Positions 51,453 to 60,879 of a DNA stretch of 64,000 bases are shown here, piece after piece. The notes beneath the pieces are model-generated. The model ran no database searches, was not told the DNA's origin, and was given only the letters and a program-made list of their open reading frames with translations. The stretch spans positions 4,493,001 through 4,557,000 of the forward strand of contig NZ_CP019630.1 of the NCBI RefSeq assembly GCF_001999245.1. The letters run 5' to 3'. Source of the DNA: Roseibium algicola. GTDB taxonomy: Bacteria; Pseudomonadota; Alphaproteobacteria; Rhizobiales; Stappiaceae. The position numbers and the translations under genes were made by a program. The first letter of the stretch is position 1; each line of letters starts with the position of its first letter.

Positions 51453-52904
51453 TTATTCGACAGGGTCTCGCTCCAAAAGTGTCAGGCCACTGGCTCCCCA
51501 GCCAAAGCGCCTGGCTGCCGGAGTGCCTTCCCGCGGGGCAAAGGCTTCTTGCGCTTTGCTTAGTTCATCACTGCTTGTGTGGACGATCAATAGCCATCGG
51601 GCATCAGCGGTGCCCTTGTTTATTTCGGCAATTGTATCAACTGGCGTGAAGGTGTTGGGGTCGCGCAGGTAATAAGACAGGGCCGGTGCGGCAAATCCCT
51701 TGAACAGCAAGAGATGATCGCCATCGGCTTTCTGTTCCAGATAGTCACGTGCGATCAGGCGCCATTCGGGGCGTATTCTCTCCAGCAGCGTGAATTTCAA
51801 TTCGGGGAAACTCAACCATATCGCGGCAGCAAACAGTGCGATCGGTGCAACCTGTGGCGCCAGGCGCTGGGCTGTTACCGAGGCGAGCAGGATAAGCCCT
51901 GGCCATGCCGCGATCAGGTATCGATCAAAAAGGATCGGCTGCACGCTTATGGAATAGAGATAGGCCAAAAGCGGTGGACCAACGGTGTAGGCAAAGCAAA
52001 CGAGGATTGCATCCGTACTTTGCGGTTTGCCGAAGTACCTGCCTGGCAGGTGAACGATGGTCAGGAGACTGGCGACAGCCAAACCTGCCAGCACCCAGAA
52101 CAATGGCAGTGACCCGGCTATGCTGAAAGCGATGTTGATGAGAAACGTCGGATCAGGATAAGCAATCCAGAAGCCTTCTTCGGCCACCGACCTTGCTCGC
52201 ATCGCCAGGATGATCAACCAAGGTAAAAAGGCAAGCGCGCTTGCTGCCATTGCAAGGCAGACAAGAACCGCATTGGTGAGACTGATGCGGCCGGATTTCA
52301 AAATGCCGGTCAATGCCAGGATGCCGCAGACCACACCAACGGATGCGAAGCCCAGAAGGGCGTAGATGTGACTGTAGAGGAACAGGGCTCCAGCCACTCC
52401 AAGCGCTACCAGCCGCCAGGCCGATGACCTTTCAAGGTTTTTCAGAACCAGAAGCAGAAAGGCGAGCCCGCATGTTGCCAGCAGGGCATACATGCGGGCT
52501 TCTGTCGAATACCAGATGTGGAACGGTGAGACGGTCAGGAGAGCGGCAGCAAGCAGGCCAGTGGTGTTTCCGGCCAGCGTCTTGCCAGTCAGAAAGATTA
52601 GCCAGACGGCAAGAACGCCCAACAGCACGGATGGCAAGCGCAATGCTGTTTCACTGTCACCTGCCAAGGGCATCGTCAGCCAGAGCAAAATATTATGCAG
52701 TGGCGGATAATTGTCAGCTGCAACGGCGGTCAACAGCTCGGCGATGGTTCCCTTGGACTGGATCCAGCTGACGGCTTCATCGTACCAAAGGCTCGTCCTG
52801 TCCAGGTTCTGAAAGCGTAGCAAGGCCGCCACTGCCAAAATGAGCGCCAAAATCAGGCGGTTGGCGCTGTTGCCAGTCAAGAGGCGTTGGTTGGTGTTTG
52901 GCAC
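51453..52904 (-). CDS. GT39/ArnT-type membrane glycosyltransferase
   Basis: The 483-residue polytopic protein has many hydrophobic helices and the N-terminal loop RTSLWYDEAVSWIQSKG, where the Asp-Glu pair is the expected catalytic site of the GT-C family. The further loop YPPLHNILLWL, which often carries a basic or proline motif, also fits. These enzymes move a sugar from a polyprenyl-phosphate donor to a lipid or protein on the periplasmic side. The acceptor is unknown. It lies between the two palindrome-linked units but points away and is probably independent. Confidence 0.8.
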   Translation of the reverse strand: MPNTNQRLLTGNSANRLILALILAVAALLRFQNLDRTSLWYDEAVSWIQSKGTIAELLTAVAADNYPPLHNILLWLTMPLAGDSETALRLPSVLLGVLAVWLIFLTGKTLAGNTTGLLAAALLTVSPFHIWYSTEARMYALLATCGLAFLLLVLKNLERSSAWRLVALGVAGALFLYSHIYALLGFASVGVVCGILALTGILKSGRISLTNAVLVCLAMAASALAFLPWLIILAMRARSVAEEGFWIAYPDPTFLINIAFSIAGSLPLFWVLAGLAVASLLTIVHLPGRYFGKPQSTDAILVCFAYTVGPPLLAYLYSISVQPILFDRYLIAAWPGLILLASVTAQRLAPQVAPIALFAAAIWLSFPELKFTLLERIRPEWRLIARDYLEQKADGDHLLLFKGFAAPALSYYLRDPNTFTPVDTIAEINKGTADARWLLIVHTSSDELSKAQEAFAPREGTPAARRFGWGASGLTLLERDPVE

Positions 52905-52991
52905 GAATTCAGGTTTCCAGGTTGTCTGGCCGGAACGCTAGCCAATCCTTTTCGCGGAGGGAAGGACGCTTTGGTTTTGAAGATGACAATT

Positions 52992-53011
52992 ACAATTTAT
53001 CGATAAATTGT
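52992..53011. promoter_or_regulatory. Perfect palindrome upstream of the TRAP operon
   Basis: ACAATTTATCGATAAATTGT is a perfect 20-bp palindrome 117 bases upstream of the TRAP binding-protein gene. It shares the 12-bp core TTTATCGATAAA with the site at 51091. Confidence 0.75.
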
Positions 53012-53127
53012 TGATGTTGGTGATTTTTGAGTCTAGTGTTTGTGAAGATGTGCTCCACAAGGTGTTCGAAGAATGCACCTCGAGCAGCATCCCGACGGGT
53101 AATCCCCGCTTCCTAGAGGAGAAAATC

Positions 53128-54123
53128 ATGCTGCAATCTCGTTCCCTGACACGTGCCGGAATCCATCTGGCTGCTGCCGCCGCATTCGGCCTTGCGGGTT
53201 TCACCGCTGCTTCCGCTGAAACCAAGTGGGACATGCCGACACCTTATGGTGACAGCAACTTTCACACACAGAACATTGCCGCCTTCGCTGAAGAAGTGAA
53301 GGAAAAGACTGACGGCTCGCTGGTCATTCAGATCCACTCTGCGGGATCGCTGTTCAAGCATCCGGAAATCAAGAACTCGGTCCGCAAGGGGCTTGCCCCG
53401 ATCGGCGAAATTCTGGTGTCCCGCCTTTCCAACGAAGACGCGGTCTTCGGAGTGGATTCCGTACCTTTCCTGGCTCCGTCCTATGATCAGGCCTGGAAGC
53501 TTTACCAGGCGTCGAAGCCTGCACTGGAAGAAAAGCTCGGCGAGCAGGGACTGCAGCTGCTTTATGCCGTGCCGTGGCCGCCACAGGGTATCTACGCCAA
53601 AAAGGAAATCACCAAGGGTGATGATCTCAAGGGTTTGAAATTCCGTGCCTACAACACAGCGACTGAACGCCTGGCCCAGCTGGCTGGCGCCGTGCCGACG
53701 CAGGTTGAAGTGCCGGATATTCCGACCGCCTTTTCCACCGGTCGTGTCGAAGCCATGATCACGTCACCGTCCACCGGTGCGAATTCCAAGGCCTGGGACT
53801 TCCTGAGCCACTATCATGACACCCAGGCCTGGCTGCCGAAAAACATGGTGTTCGTCAACAAGGGTGCTTTCGACGCCCTGAGCGACGACGAAAAGGCAGC
53901 TGTCCTTGAAGCCGCCGATGTTGCTGAGAAGCGCGGCTGGGAAGCATCCAAGGTAGAAACCAAGACGCAGACCCAGGTTCTTGTCGACAACGGCATCACT
54001 GTCGTTCAGCCGAGCAGCGAGCTGATCCAGGATCTCGCAGCAATTGGCGAGACGATGGCTACCGAATGGCAAGAGGAAGCCGGTGAAACCGGCCAAGCCG
54101 TTCTCGAAGCCTATAAAAACTAA
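53128..54123 (+). CDS. dctP: TRAP transporter solute-binding protein (DctP type)
   Basis: The 331-residue protein starts at ATG 53128 after GAGGAG, with a signal peptide ending AASA (about residue 29). It has the DctP fold: WDMPTPYGDSNFHTQNIAAFAEEVKEKTDG, the conserved arginine region LKGLKFRAYNTATERLAQLAGA that binds a carboxylate in most family members, and VPDIPTAFSTGRVEAMITSP. It delivers a carboxylate-type ligand to the permeases encoded next. From the shared palindrome I infer a pyroglutamate- or hydantoin-like ligand. Confidence 0.9.
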   Translation: MLQSRSLTRAGIHLAAAAAFGLAGFTAASAETKWDMPTPYGDSNFHTQNIAAFAEEVKEKTDGSLVIQIHSAGSLFKHPEIKNSVRKGLAPIGEILVSRLSNEDAVFGVDSVPFLAPSYDQAWKLYQASKPALEEKLGEQGLQLLYAVPWPPQGIYAKKEITKGDDLKGLKFRAYNTATERLAQLAGAVPTQVEVPDIPTAFSTGRVEAMITSPSTGANSKAWDFLSHYHDTQAWLPKNMVFVNKGAFDALSDDEKAAVLEAADVAEKRGWEASKVETKTQTQVLVDNGITVVQPSSELIQDLAAIGETMATEWQEEAGETGQAVLEAYKN

Positions 54124-54136
54124 ACAGCTAAAGAAG

Positions 54137-54167
54137 CGCCGGACCTAACAAGTCCGGCGTTTTTTTA
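54137..54167 (+). terminator. Intercistronic terminator-like hairpin
   Basis: CGCCGGAC and GTCCGGCG pair around a 7-base loop followed by seven T. Placed between the binding protein and the permeases, it should cause partial termination and favour binding-protein expression. Confidence 0.75.
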
Positions 54168-54198
54168 ATATCAGCTGCACATCCGGTAGGGGAAGCCG

Positions 54199-54756
54199 AT
54201 GCGAAAGGCTTTGAATACGCTTTATCAAGCGTCAACGGCTATGGCTGCGTGTTGTCTCGTTGTCATTGCCAGTCTCGTTGTTCTTCAGGTGTTTGGACGC
54301 ATATTCGACTGGTCTCGAACGGTTTTTGGTCTTGAGCCACTCGGGCTGCAGGTTCCTTCACTTGCTGAAATTGCAGGTTTTCTGCTGGTAGGGGCATCCT
54401 TTCTTGCCCTATCCGGGACGCTGCGCAACGGTGATCACATCAGGGTCGCGATCCTGCTGCAGTCCGTGCCCAAAGCTGGGGCGCGTATCCTGAATGTCTG
54501 GGCGGTTGCGGTGGCTCTTGCGCTGGCGGCATTCTTTACGTGGAACGCCGGACAGCTTGCGCTCGACAGCATCAAATTCAACGAAACCTCCTACGGCGTC
54601 ATTCCGATCCCGCTCGTCTTTCCGCAGTCGGTGATGACTTTCGGACTGCTGGTATTCTCAATCGCTTTGCTGGACGACCTGATCATGGCGCTCACTGGCA
54701 AGGCGCCGAGTTTTGAATCGGTCGTGAAGGCCGATCCGATAGAGGGGAAAGAATAA
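54199..54756 (+). CDS. dctQ: TRAP transporter small permease (DctQ type)
   Basis: The 185-residue protein has four hydrophobic helices typical of DctQ, with SLAEIAGFLLVGASFLALSGTLRNGDHIRV containing the conserved G-x-H segment, and a TSYGVIPIPLVFPQSVM loop. It lies 75 bases after the binding-protein gene, and its stop overlaps the large permease start as TAATG. It forms the membrane complex with DctM. Confidence 0.88.
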   Translation: MRKALNTLYQASTAMAACCLVVIASLVVLQVFGRIFDWSRTVFGLEPLGLQVPSLAEIAGFLLVGASFLALSGTLRNGDHIRVAILLQSVPKAGARILNVWAVAVALALAAFFTWNAGQLALDSIKFNETSYGVIPIPLVFPQSVMTFGLLVFSIALLDDLIMALTGKAPSFESVVKADPIEGKE

Positions 54757-56060
54757 TGGATCTCTCCCTTGTCGCCCTCCTGCTCGGCATTGGAATGCTG
54801 GCGGCGCTTGCAACCGGTATCTGGGTAGCCGTTGCGCTGTTTGCCGTCGCGCTTGCTGCAATGATGGTTCTTGTATCTGCGCCTGCCGGTCCCGTTCTGG
54901 CAACGACGGTTTGGGGGGCATCGAACTCCTGGGATCTGACGGCGCTGCCCATGTTCATCTGGATGGGTGAAATCCTGTTCCGATCTCGTCTGTCGGAGGA
55001 CATGTTCGCCGGTCTTTCGCCCTGGATGCGCAATCTGCCGGGCCGGCTGCTGCATGTGAACATTCTCGGGTGCGGTATCTTTGCCGCCGTGTCGGGTTCT
55101 TCAGCCGCTACCACCGCCACCATCGGTCGTATGTCTCTGCCTGAATTGAAGCAGCGCGGGTATGACGAACGCATGGCGATCGGCACGCTGGCAGGGTCGG
55201 GCACACTGGGCCTGCTCATTCCGCCATCGATCATCCTGATTGTTTATGGCGCTGCGACCGAGCAGTCGATTGCGCGGTTGTTCATGGCAGGCGTTCTGCC
55301 AGGGGCAATGCTTTGCCTCCTGTTCATGGGCTATGTCGCGATCTGGGCACTGCTGAACAAGGACAAGATGCCTGCGAAGGAGGAAGTCATTCCCTTCATC
55401 GAGCGACTTCTTGCAACGCGCAGGCTGTTTCCGGTGATCGGTCTGATCGTCGGTGTGATCGGCTCGATCTACGCGGGTCTTGCTTCGCCCACAGAGGCGG
55501 CGGCCATCGGCGTCATGCTTGCCTTGCTTCTGTCCTGGGTAAGCGGAACGTTGAGCCGCAAGAGCTTTGCTGAAGCGTTGATGGGCGCAACGCGAACATC
55601 CTGCATGATCGCGTTCATTCTGGCCGGCGCAGCATTCCTGACCGTTGCCATGGGGTACACCGGCATCCCGCGTGAGTTGGCTGCCTGGATCGGTTCGCTG
55701 AACCTGTCACCCTACGCGCTCCTCATTGCCCTGACGCTGTTCTTCGTGGTGCTCGGGTGTTTTCTGGATGGCATTTCGGTGGTGGTTCTGACGACCTCCG
55801 TGATCCTTCCGATGGTGGAGCAGGCAGGCCTCGATCTCATCTGGTTCGGTATTTACCTGGTGCTGGTGGTCGAAATGAGCCAGATCACGCCACCTGTCGG
55901 GTTCAATCTGTTCGTGCTGCAAGGCATGACGGGGTACAACATCTTCAAGGTTGCCCGCATGGCCTTGCCGTTCTTCCTGTTGATGATCCTGGCAATCGTC
56001 TTGATTGTGACCTTTCCGGGCTTGGCTCTTTGGTTGCCGCAGACGATGTTGAGCAACTAG
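54756..56060 (+). CDS. dctM: TRAP transporter large permease (DctM type)
   Basis: The 434-residue protein has about twelve hydrophobic segments and DctM marks: FIWMGEILFRSRLSEDMFAGLSPWMRNLPG, GSSAATTATIGRMSLPELKQRGYD, GLLIPPSIILIVYGAATEQSI, and VEMSQITPPVGFNLFVLQGM. It is the sodium-coupled transport subunit of the TRAP system. It is translationally coupled to DctQ by a 1-base overlap. Confidence 0.92.
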   Translation: MDLSLVALLLGIGMLAALATGIWVAVALFAVALAAMMVLVSAPAGPVLATTVWGASNSWDLTALPMFIWMGEILFRSRLSEDMFAGLSPWMRNLPGRLLHVNILGCGIFAAVSGSSAATTATIGRMSLPELKQRGYDERMAIGTLAGSGTLGLLIPPSIILIVYGAATEQSIARLFMAGVLPGAMLCLLFMGYVAIWALLNKDKMPAKEEVIPFIERLLATRRLFPVIGLIVGVIGSIYAGLASPTEAAAIGVMLALLLSWVSGTLSRKSFAEALMGATRTSCMIAFILAGAAFLTVAMGYTGIPRELAAWIGSLNLSPYALLIALTLFFVVLGCFLDGISVVVLTTSVILPMVEQAGLDLIWFGIYLVLVVEMSQITPPVGFNLFVLQGMTGYNIFKVARMALPFFLLMILAIVLIVTFPGLALWLPQTMLSN

Positions 56061-56122
56061 TGCATTCCTCCCCGTGACCGAATAGGGGCGGATGTACGCA
56101 CACCTTTGAAACGATCAGAAAA

Positions 56123-56152
56123 GGGCCTTCGACCGGTTTCGGTCGGAGGCCC
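56123..56152 (+). terminator. Hairpin after the TRAP permease genes
   Basis: GGGCCTTCGACC pairs with GGTCGGAGGCCC (one G-U pair) around a 6-base loop, 62 bases after the DctM stop. It lies before the MarR-type regulator gene. Confidence 0.65.
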
Positions 56153-56184
56153 GCTGAAAAACCAAACTGTGCCGGAGATCAGAT

Positions 56185-56721
56185 GTGACGGATAATCCCG
56201 ACTCCAGAAGCGATGCCCCCATCGGGCCTGTTGTCTCTGCAGCGCATCTTGCCTCCGGTGCAATGCCTGCGCTTTCGGAGATCGAATTCGCGGTGACCAT
56301 GATGGTCAATGCCTATCACCGATGGATGGTACGCTGCATGGCGGCCAGCGGGTCGCAGGGGCTTGGTCCCCTTGATGTGCTTGTGCTTCATTCGGTCAAT
56401 CACCGCGGCCGAGCAAAGACACTGTCAGACATCTGTCTTGTGCTGAACATCGAAGACACTCACACGGTTACCTATGCGCTGAAGAAGCTTGAAAAGGCTG
56501 GCCTCATTTCATCTGGCCGTCGGGGCAAGGAAAAGACCGCCGAAATCACGAAATCAGGCGAAACTGCCTGCCTTGAGTACCGGCGTCTGCGCGAGGCTCT
56601 CCTGGTCAAGCCAATGAAGGCGCTGGGCCTCGACGAAAACGAACTCTCCAAACTTGCCGCTACATTGCGACTGGTGTCCGGCAACTACGATCAGGCCGCT
56701 CGCGCCGCTGCAGCCATGTGA
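56185..56721 (+). CDS. MarR-type winged-helix regulator, candidate regulator of the TRAP/oxoprolinase set
   Basis: The 178-residue protein starts at GTG 56185 with GGAG upstream. It has a MarR-like plan: helical N-terminus for dimerisation, then the DNA-binding wing (LGPLDVLVLHSVNHRGRAKTLSDICLVLNIEDTHTVTYALKKLEKAGLISSGRRGKEKTAEITKSG) and a C-terminal helix pair. It directly follows the TRAP permease genes in the same direction. MarR proteins bind palindromes of about 16-20 bp, so it is the natural candidate for the TTTATCGATAAA sites. This is inference. Confidence 0.8.
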   Translation: MTDNPDSRSDAPIGPVVSAAHLASGAMPALSEIEFAVTMMVNAYHRWMVRCMAASGSQGLGPLDVLVLHSVNHRGRAKTLSDICLVLNIEDTHTVTYALKKLEKAGLISSGRRGKEKTAEITKSGETACLEYRRLREALLVKPMKALGLDENELSKLAATLRLVSGNYDQAARAAAAM

Positions 56722-56787
56722 TATGCACACAGGGGAATGTTCGCGTTCATTTGTTGAATATTCCAAAATTTCTTGTGGTATCGAATT

Positions 56788-57126
56788 ATGGAAGATCAGG
56801 AAGCAGTCTCTGCATTGGGTGCCTTGGCACAGGAAGACCGGCTGGCGGCGTTCCGGTTGCTGATGACGGTCGGGCCAGATGGGTTGCCGTCCGGCTCGGT
56901 TGCCGAGCGACTGGACATACAGCCAACCAGGATGTCGTTTCATCTGACCACGTTGGAACGGGCCGGGCTGCTGACGACCCGCCGGGAGGGCAGGCATATT
57001 CTTTATGCGGTCGACTATGACCGCATGCGGAACCTTCTGGGTTTTCTGATGGAAGACTGCTGCGGCAACGATCCCGCTGTCTGCTGTTTTCCGGCAGCAG
57101 ATTTTAAGAAACCTTCGGGACTTTGA
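56788..57126 (+). CDS. arsR: ArsR-family arsenic-responsive repressor
   Basis: The 112-residue protein starts at ATG 56788 (MEDQEAVSALGALAQEDRL). It has a winged helix (LPSGSVAERLDIQPTRMSFHLTTLERAGLLTTRREGRHILYAVD). The C-terminus carries cysteine pairs in MEDCCGNDPAVCC that would bind arsenite. ArsR proteins release DNA when As(III) binds. It is the first gene of the ars operon; a short GAATATTC palindrome lies about 25 bases upstream. Confidence 0.87.
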   Translation: MEDQEAVSALGALAQEDRLAAFRLLMTVGPDGLPSGSVAERLDIQPTRMSFHLTTLERAGLLTTRREGRHILYAVDYDRMRNLLGFLMEDCCGNDPAVCCFPAADFKKPSGL

Positions 57127-57142
57127 CAGGACGATACCTCAC

Positions 57143-57556
57143 ATGAGCATGACGATTTATCACAACCCGAAATGCGGCACGTCCCGCAACACGCTGGAAA
57201 TGATCCGTAAATCCGGCGTTGAGCCGCAGGTTATCGAATATCTGAAAACACCGCCGAGCCGCGAAGAACTCGTTGACCTCATCAAGCGCACCGGTCTTCC
57301 GGTGCGGGACATCCTTCGCCAGAAGGGAACGCCCTATGATGAATTGGGTCTCGGTGAGGACAGGTGGACGGACGACCAACTGATCGATTTCATGATGGAA
57401 CATCCGATCCTGATCAACAGGCCGATCGTGGTGTCGGAAAAAGGCGTCCGCCTGTGCCGTCCGTCCGAGAAGGTGCTGGACCTGTTGCCAAAGGATATCG
57501 GGTCTTTCACCAAGGAAGACGGCGAAGTGGTTTCGTCCGGAGCGCCAGATGCCTGA
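57143..57556 (+). CDS. arsC: Glutaredoxin-dependent arsenate reductase
   Basis: The 137-residue protein has the ArsC signature [16 protein letters not shown] with the catalytic cysteine, then [15 protein letters not shown] and [28 protein letters not shown] with the arginines that hold arsenate. This is the plasmid-R773/E. coli type that uses glutathione and glutaredoxin. It is 16 bases after arsR and overlaps arsH by 8 bases. Confidence 0.9.
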   Translation: MSMTIYHNPKCGTSRNTLEMIRKSGVEPQVIEYLKTPPSREELVDLIKRTGLPVRDILRQKGTPYDELGLGEDRWTDDQLIDFMMEHPILINRPIVVSEKGVRLCRPSEKVLDLLPKDIGSFTKEDGEVVSSGAPDA

Positions 57557-58289
57557 GCCGAAAAGTTCGCATGCAGACTTGAAGAACGTGACGGCGGCAG
57601 ACTTTCAGGAAATCGACCGGGAGAAGTTGCAGGTTCCAACGGGGCCGTCGCATCCACCGCGGATATTGCTGCTCTATGGTTCCCTGCGCGAGCGGTCCTA
57701 CAGCCGCTTCCTCGTGCACGAAGCACAAAGACTGCTGCAGGCTTATGGTACGGAGACCCGGATCTACGATCCATCAGGTCTGCCGCTTCCCGATGACAGC
57801 GGTGCCGATCATCCCAAAGTCACCGAACTGAGAAATCTATGTGCCTGGTCCGAAGGACAAGTTTGGTGCTCTCCCGAACGCCATGGGGCAATGACCGGTG
57901 TACTCAAGTCGCAGATTGACTGGATCCCGCTGAGTTTTGGCGCCATCCGGCCGACACAGGGCAAGACACTGGCCTTGATGCAGGTTTCGGGAGGTTCGCA
58001 GTCTTTCAATGCAGTCAACCAGATGCGTGTCCTCGGCCGCTGGATGCGGATGGTTACCATCCCCAATCAGTCGTCGGTGCCCAAGGCCTACCAGGAATTT
58101 GACGACGATGGCCGCATGAAACCATCGGCCCTTTACGACCGGGTGGTCGATGTCATGGAAGAGCTCGTCAAGTTCACGCTGCTGGTTCGTGGCCGATCGG
58201 ACTATCTCGTCGATCGTTACTCCGAACGCAAGGCAGACCGCGAACGGCAGTCGGCCGCTCAGGATGCCGCAGCCGGGGTCAGCCTCTGA
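57549..58289 (+). CDS. arsH: ArsH NADPH-dependent FMN reductase
   Basis: The 246-residue flavoprotein has the ArsH pattern [18 protein letters not shown] (phosphate loop), [26 protein letters not shown], and [51 protein letters not shown]. ArsH oxidises trivalent methylated or aromatic arsenicals, or acts as a quinone/azo reductase. It ends the ars operon. No ArsB or Acr3 efflux gene is adjacent. Confidence 0.9.
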   Translation: MPEPKSSHADLKNVTAADFQEIDREKLQVPTGPSHPPRILLLYGSLRERSYSRFLVHEAQRLLQAYGTETRIYDPSGLPLPDDSGADHPKVTELRNLCAWSEGQVWCSPERHGAMTGVLKSQIDWIPLSFGAIRPTQGKTLALMQVSGGSQSFNAVNQMRVLGRWMRMVTIPNQSSVPKAYQEFDDDGRMKPSALYDRVVDVMEELVKFTLLVRGRSDYLVDRYSERKADRERQSAAQDAAAGVSL

Positions 58290-58308
58290 AAACCTTCAAT
58301 CGCGGTTT

Positions 58309-60528
58309 TCAGCCTGCAGTCTGCAAGGGGACCTGCTCAATCTGCGGCGTCGGGTCTTCGCTGTTCCCACCAGTCGCCGGTTGCGGGGCAGCGGGCCTCA
58401 CGCTCTTGGCAAGTTTGGGGGCAAGGCGAATGCGCGGTGGCACCTGCGCCGACGTCGCTTGATGCTGCATTCGGGGGAACCAGCGTCTACCGGCTGGGCT
58501 GAGTGGAAACACCGGATACGCGGCCTCGTGTTTTGCAACTGTATCAGGTTTGCCGAACAGGAAACCCTGGACGAGATCGCATCCGGCCGCGCTCAGCAGA
58601 ATGGCCTGTTCCTCGGTTTCGACACCTTCCGCGGTAATCGTGACATCCAGCGAGCGGCCGAGGCCCACGATCGACGTCACGATGGCGTCGGTACTGGCAT
58701 CCTTGCCGAGGTTCTGTATGAAGGCCTTGTCGATCTTGATCTTGTCGAAGGGAAACAGGCTCAGGTAGCTCAGCGATGAATAGCCGGTTCCGAAATCGTC
58801 CATGGCGATAGAAACACCCATGTCGCGGATCTGCTGAAGTGTCTCGATCACTGCGTCCGTGTTCGAAATCAGCAGGCTCTCGGTGATTTCAATTTCAAGC
58901 CGCTTGGGGTCTAGACGGGAATTCTGAAGCGCCTGGGCAACGCGTTTCTGGGTTTCGCCGGCAATGAACTGAGCGGGAGAAACATTGACTGCGACCTTGC
59001 GCGAGCGGTCCTGCCATAACGCTGCTTCGCGGCAGGCGTGGTTGAGGACCCATGTTCCGATTTCCTCGATAAGGCCCGTGTCTTCTGCAATCGGGATGAA
59101 ATCGTCCGGCCGGATGATACCCTTGGTGGGATGGTCCCAGCGGATCAGCGCCTCATAGCCTTTCAGTGTTCCGTCCTTCAGCGCATATTGCGGCTGATAG
59201 AGCAACTTGAACTGGTTGAACTTGAGTGCTTTGGCGAGTCCTTCTTCCACTTCCTTGCGTTTCTGCGCCTCTGCATCAAGGCTTTGTGTGTACCACGAGA
59301 AGGTGGAACGCCCGCTGTGTTTGGCCCGATATAGAGCAAGGTCCGCGCAATGAAGCAAACGAGAGGAGCGCCAGGAGCCGTCGGTTGCCCTTGCAAGACC
59401 AATGGACAGCGAAATCCTGATGTCCTTGCCGTCGATCGTGCAGGGAGCTTCGGTTGCGGCAATCATGTCCGTTGCAAGTCGGGTCATGCGGGCGGGGTCG
59501 GACAAGGATGTCAGCATGACAGCAAATTCATCGCCTGAAAGGCGGGCGACCAGGTGGTTTCCGAAAACCGCCTTCAGGCGTTCCCCCACGATCTGAAGAA
59601 AAACGTCGCCGATGCCATGACCATAGGTGTCGTTGATTTCCTTGAACTTGTCGACGTCGATCAGCATGACGCCGATATTGGAAGCCTTGGCCTGTGCAAG
59701 GCGCAGCGCCTCGGTCAGGCGCGCGTTGAAGACGGCGCGGTTCGGCAAACCTGTCAGCGTGTCGTGATGTGCCAGATACTGAATGTCTCTGCTGGTCTGG
59801 AGCTGGTCATAGAAGCGCAGCCAGAGGAGAATGCCAGCAAACATGAAGGAGGCCAGGCAAAGACCGCCAATCGCGGCACTGATCAACCAGATCAGCGGCG
59901 TGAGGCCATTCAGGATTTCCGACTGGGTCACCAACAGCAAAAGCCCCGGAAAGTCCGGGGAGGCTCCTTCGGGACGGTAGGCAATCAGTGCATTCGCCCC
60001 AAACGATCCGTGCCACGACATGTCCGGGATGGCAACGAGCGGGCTGTTGCCGTTCAGAGCGGCCTTGGCCTGCGAGATCGTATTACTGGTACGAAGCCGC
60101 CCTTCACTATGCCAGTGAATTTGCACCGGTGAGGGGCGCTGGAGGCTGGATCCGGTTGGCGCAGGGAAGATCGCGACCGCGTCCAGTACCTTGGATGTCT
60201 CCGGAGCCTGGCCGGCATTGCGTTGCAGTTCGCCAACCAGGTCGTTCGGCTTCCGTCTGTCGGCAGAAGCCTCTTCGGTCAGCCGCAATGCGGACATGTC
60301 GGCTGCCGGTTCGGTTTCGATCCGGCTCGCCAATGCCTGCAGGATCGAGTTGAAAGTCTTTTCCTGCGGCAGGAAAGCTTGCTCAAGACCCCGGACGACC
60401 AGCCAGTGCGTTAGAAGACGATTGCTCGCGTAGACACCCAGCGCCAGCGTCAGCACCAGCGACATGGAAATGAAAAAAATGACAATGTTGCTTCTTCCCA
60501 GGGGGACTGCCATCCGGCGAGGAACCAT
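58309..60528 (-). CDS. Membrane GGDEF-EAL c-di-GMP protein
   Basis: The 739-residue protein has a membrane segment near residue 16-35, a periplasmic region of about 160 residues, and a second segment (ILNGLTPLIWLISAAIGGLCLASFMFAGILLWLRFY). A diguanylate cyclase domain follows; its active-site loop reads SGDEF where GGDEF is usual. Next is an EAL phosphodiesterase domain with YEALIRW, NVSPAQF, EITESLL, DDFGTGYSSLSYL and KIDKAFI intact. A proline-rich C-terminal tail is not seen in most relatives. The EAL side is probably active; cyclase activity is uncertain. Confidence 0.88.
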   Translation of the reverse strand: MVPRRMAVPLGRSNIVIFFISMSLVLTLALGVYASNRLLTHWLVVRGLEQAFLPQEKTFNSILQALASRIETEPAADMSALRLTEEASADRRKPNDLVGELQRNAGQAPETSKVLDAVAIFPAPTGSSLQRPSPVQIHWHSEGRLRTSNTISQAKAALNGNSPLVAIPDMSWHGSFGANALIAYRPEGASPDFPGLLLLVTQSEILNGLTPLIWLISAAIGGLCLASFMFAGILLWLRFYDQLQTSRDIQYLAHHDTLTGLPNRAVFNARLTEALRLAQAKASNIGVMLIDVDKFKEINDTYGHGIGDVFLQIVGERLKAVFGNHLVARLSGDEFAVMLTSLSDPARMTRLATDMIAATEAPCTIDGKDIRISLSIGLARATDGSWRSSRLLHCADLALYRAKHSGRSTFSWYTQSLDAEAQKRKEVEEGLAKALKFNQFKLLYQPQYALKDGTLKGYEALIRWDHPTKGIIRPDDFIPIAEDTGLIEEIGTWVLNHACREAALWQDRSRKVAVNVSPAQFIAGETQKRVAQALQNSRLDPKRLEIEITESLLISNTDAVIETLQQIRDMGVSIAMDDFGTGYSSLSYLSLFPFDKIKIDKAFIQNLGKDASTDAIVTSIVGLGRSLDVTITAEGVETEEQAILLSAAGCDLVQGFLFGKPDTVAKHEAAYPVFPLSPAGRRWFPRMQHQATSAQVPPRIRLAPKLAKSVRPAAPQPATGGNSEDPTPQIEQVPLQTAG

Positions 60529-60879
60529 CTTGCGAACACGAGTCGCGAAAGGCTAAGCGTAATTCCTTTAACCATCATGAATCGCAAGGTTGCTCAAACC
60601 CAAGGGAAACCCGAGGAAAATGGTGGGGCAGGCCTGGCTGTCCGCAAACTGCGGAGCTGCGTTGCAGTGGTCCATTCGAAGGTCCAAAACATCGGCGTTC
60701 GGGAACTCGGTTTTCGCTTGTCCAGGGGCGCGACCAGCTGAAGCACCAATGGGGACAGGCGAGCGTTGATCTGGTCAAATCCGGCCCATGCCGATAAGAG
60801 TCTGCAACGCATCGATTCATGCGGTTCACGGCAAGCTTTCCTGCCTGCCTTTTCCCACCGGCCCAGCGGGAGCTGAAGT
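60529..60879. other. Intergenic, no gene recognised
   Basis: About 350 bases between the divergent GGDEF-EAL and TerB/J-domain genes hold both promoters. I find no convincing gene. Confidence 0.35.

Noticed and set aside
51920..51935. A further TATCGAT-containing site within the glycosyltransferase gene
   Set aside because: It shares only part of the TTTATCGATAAA core, is not palindromic beyond it, and lies inside a coding region.
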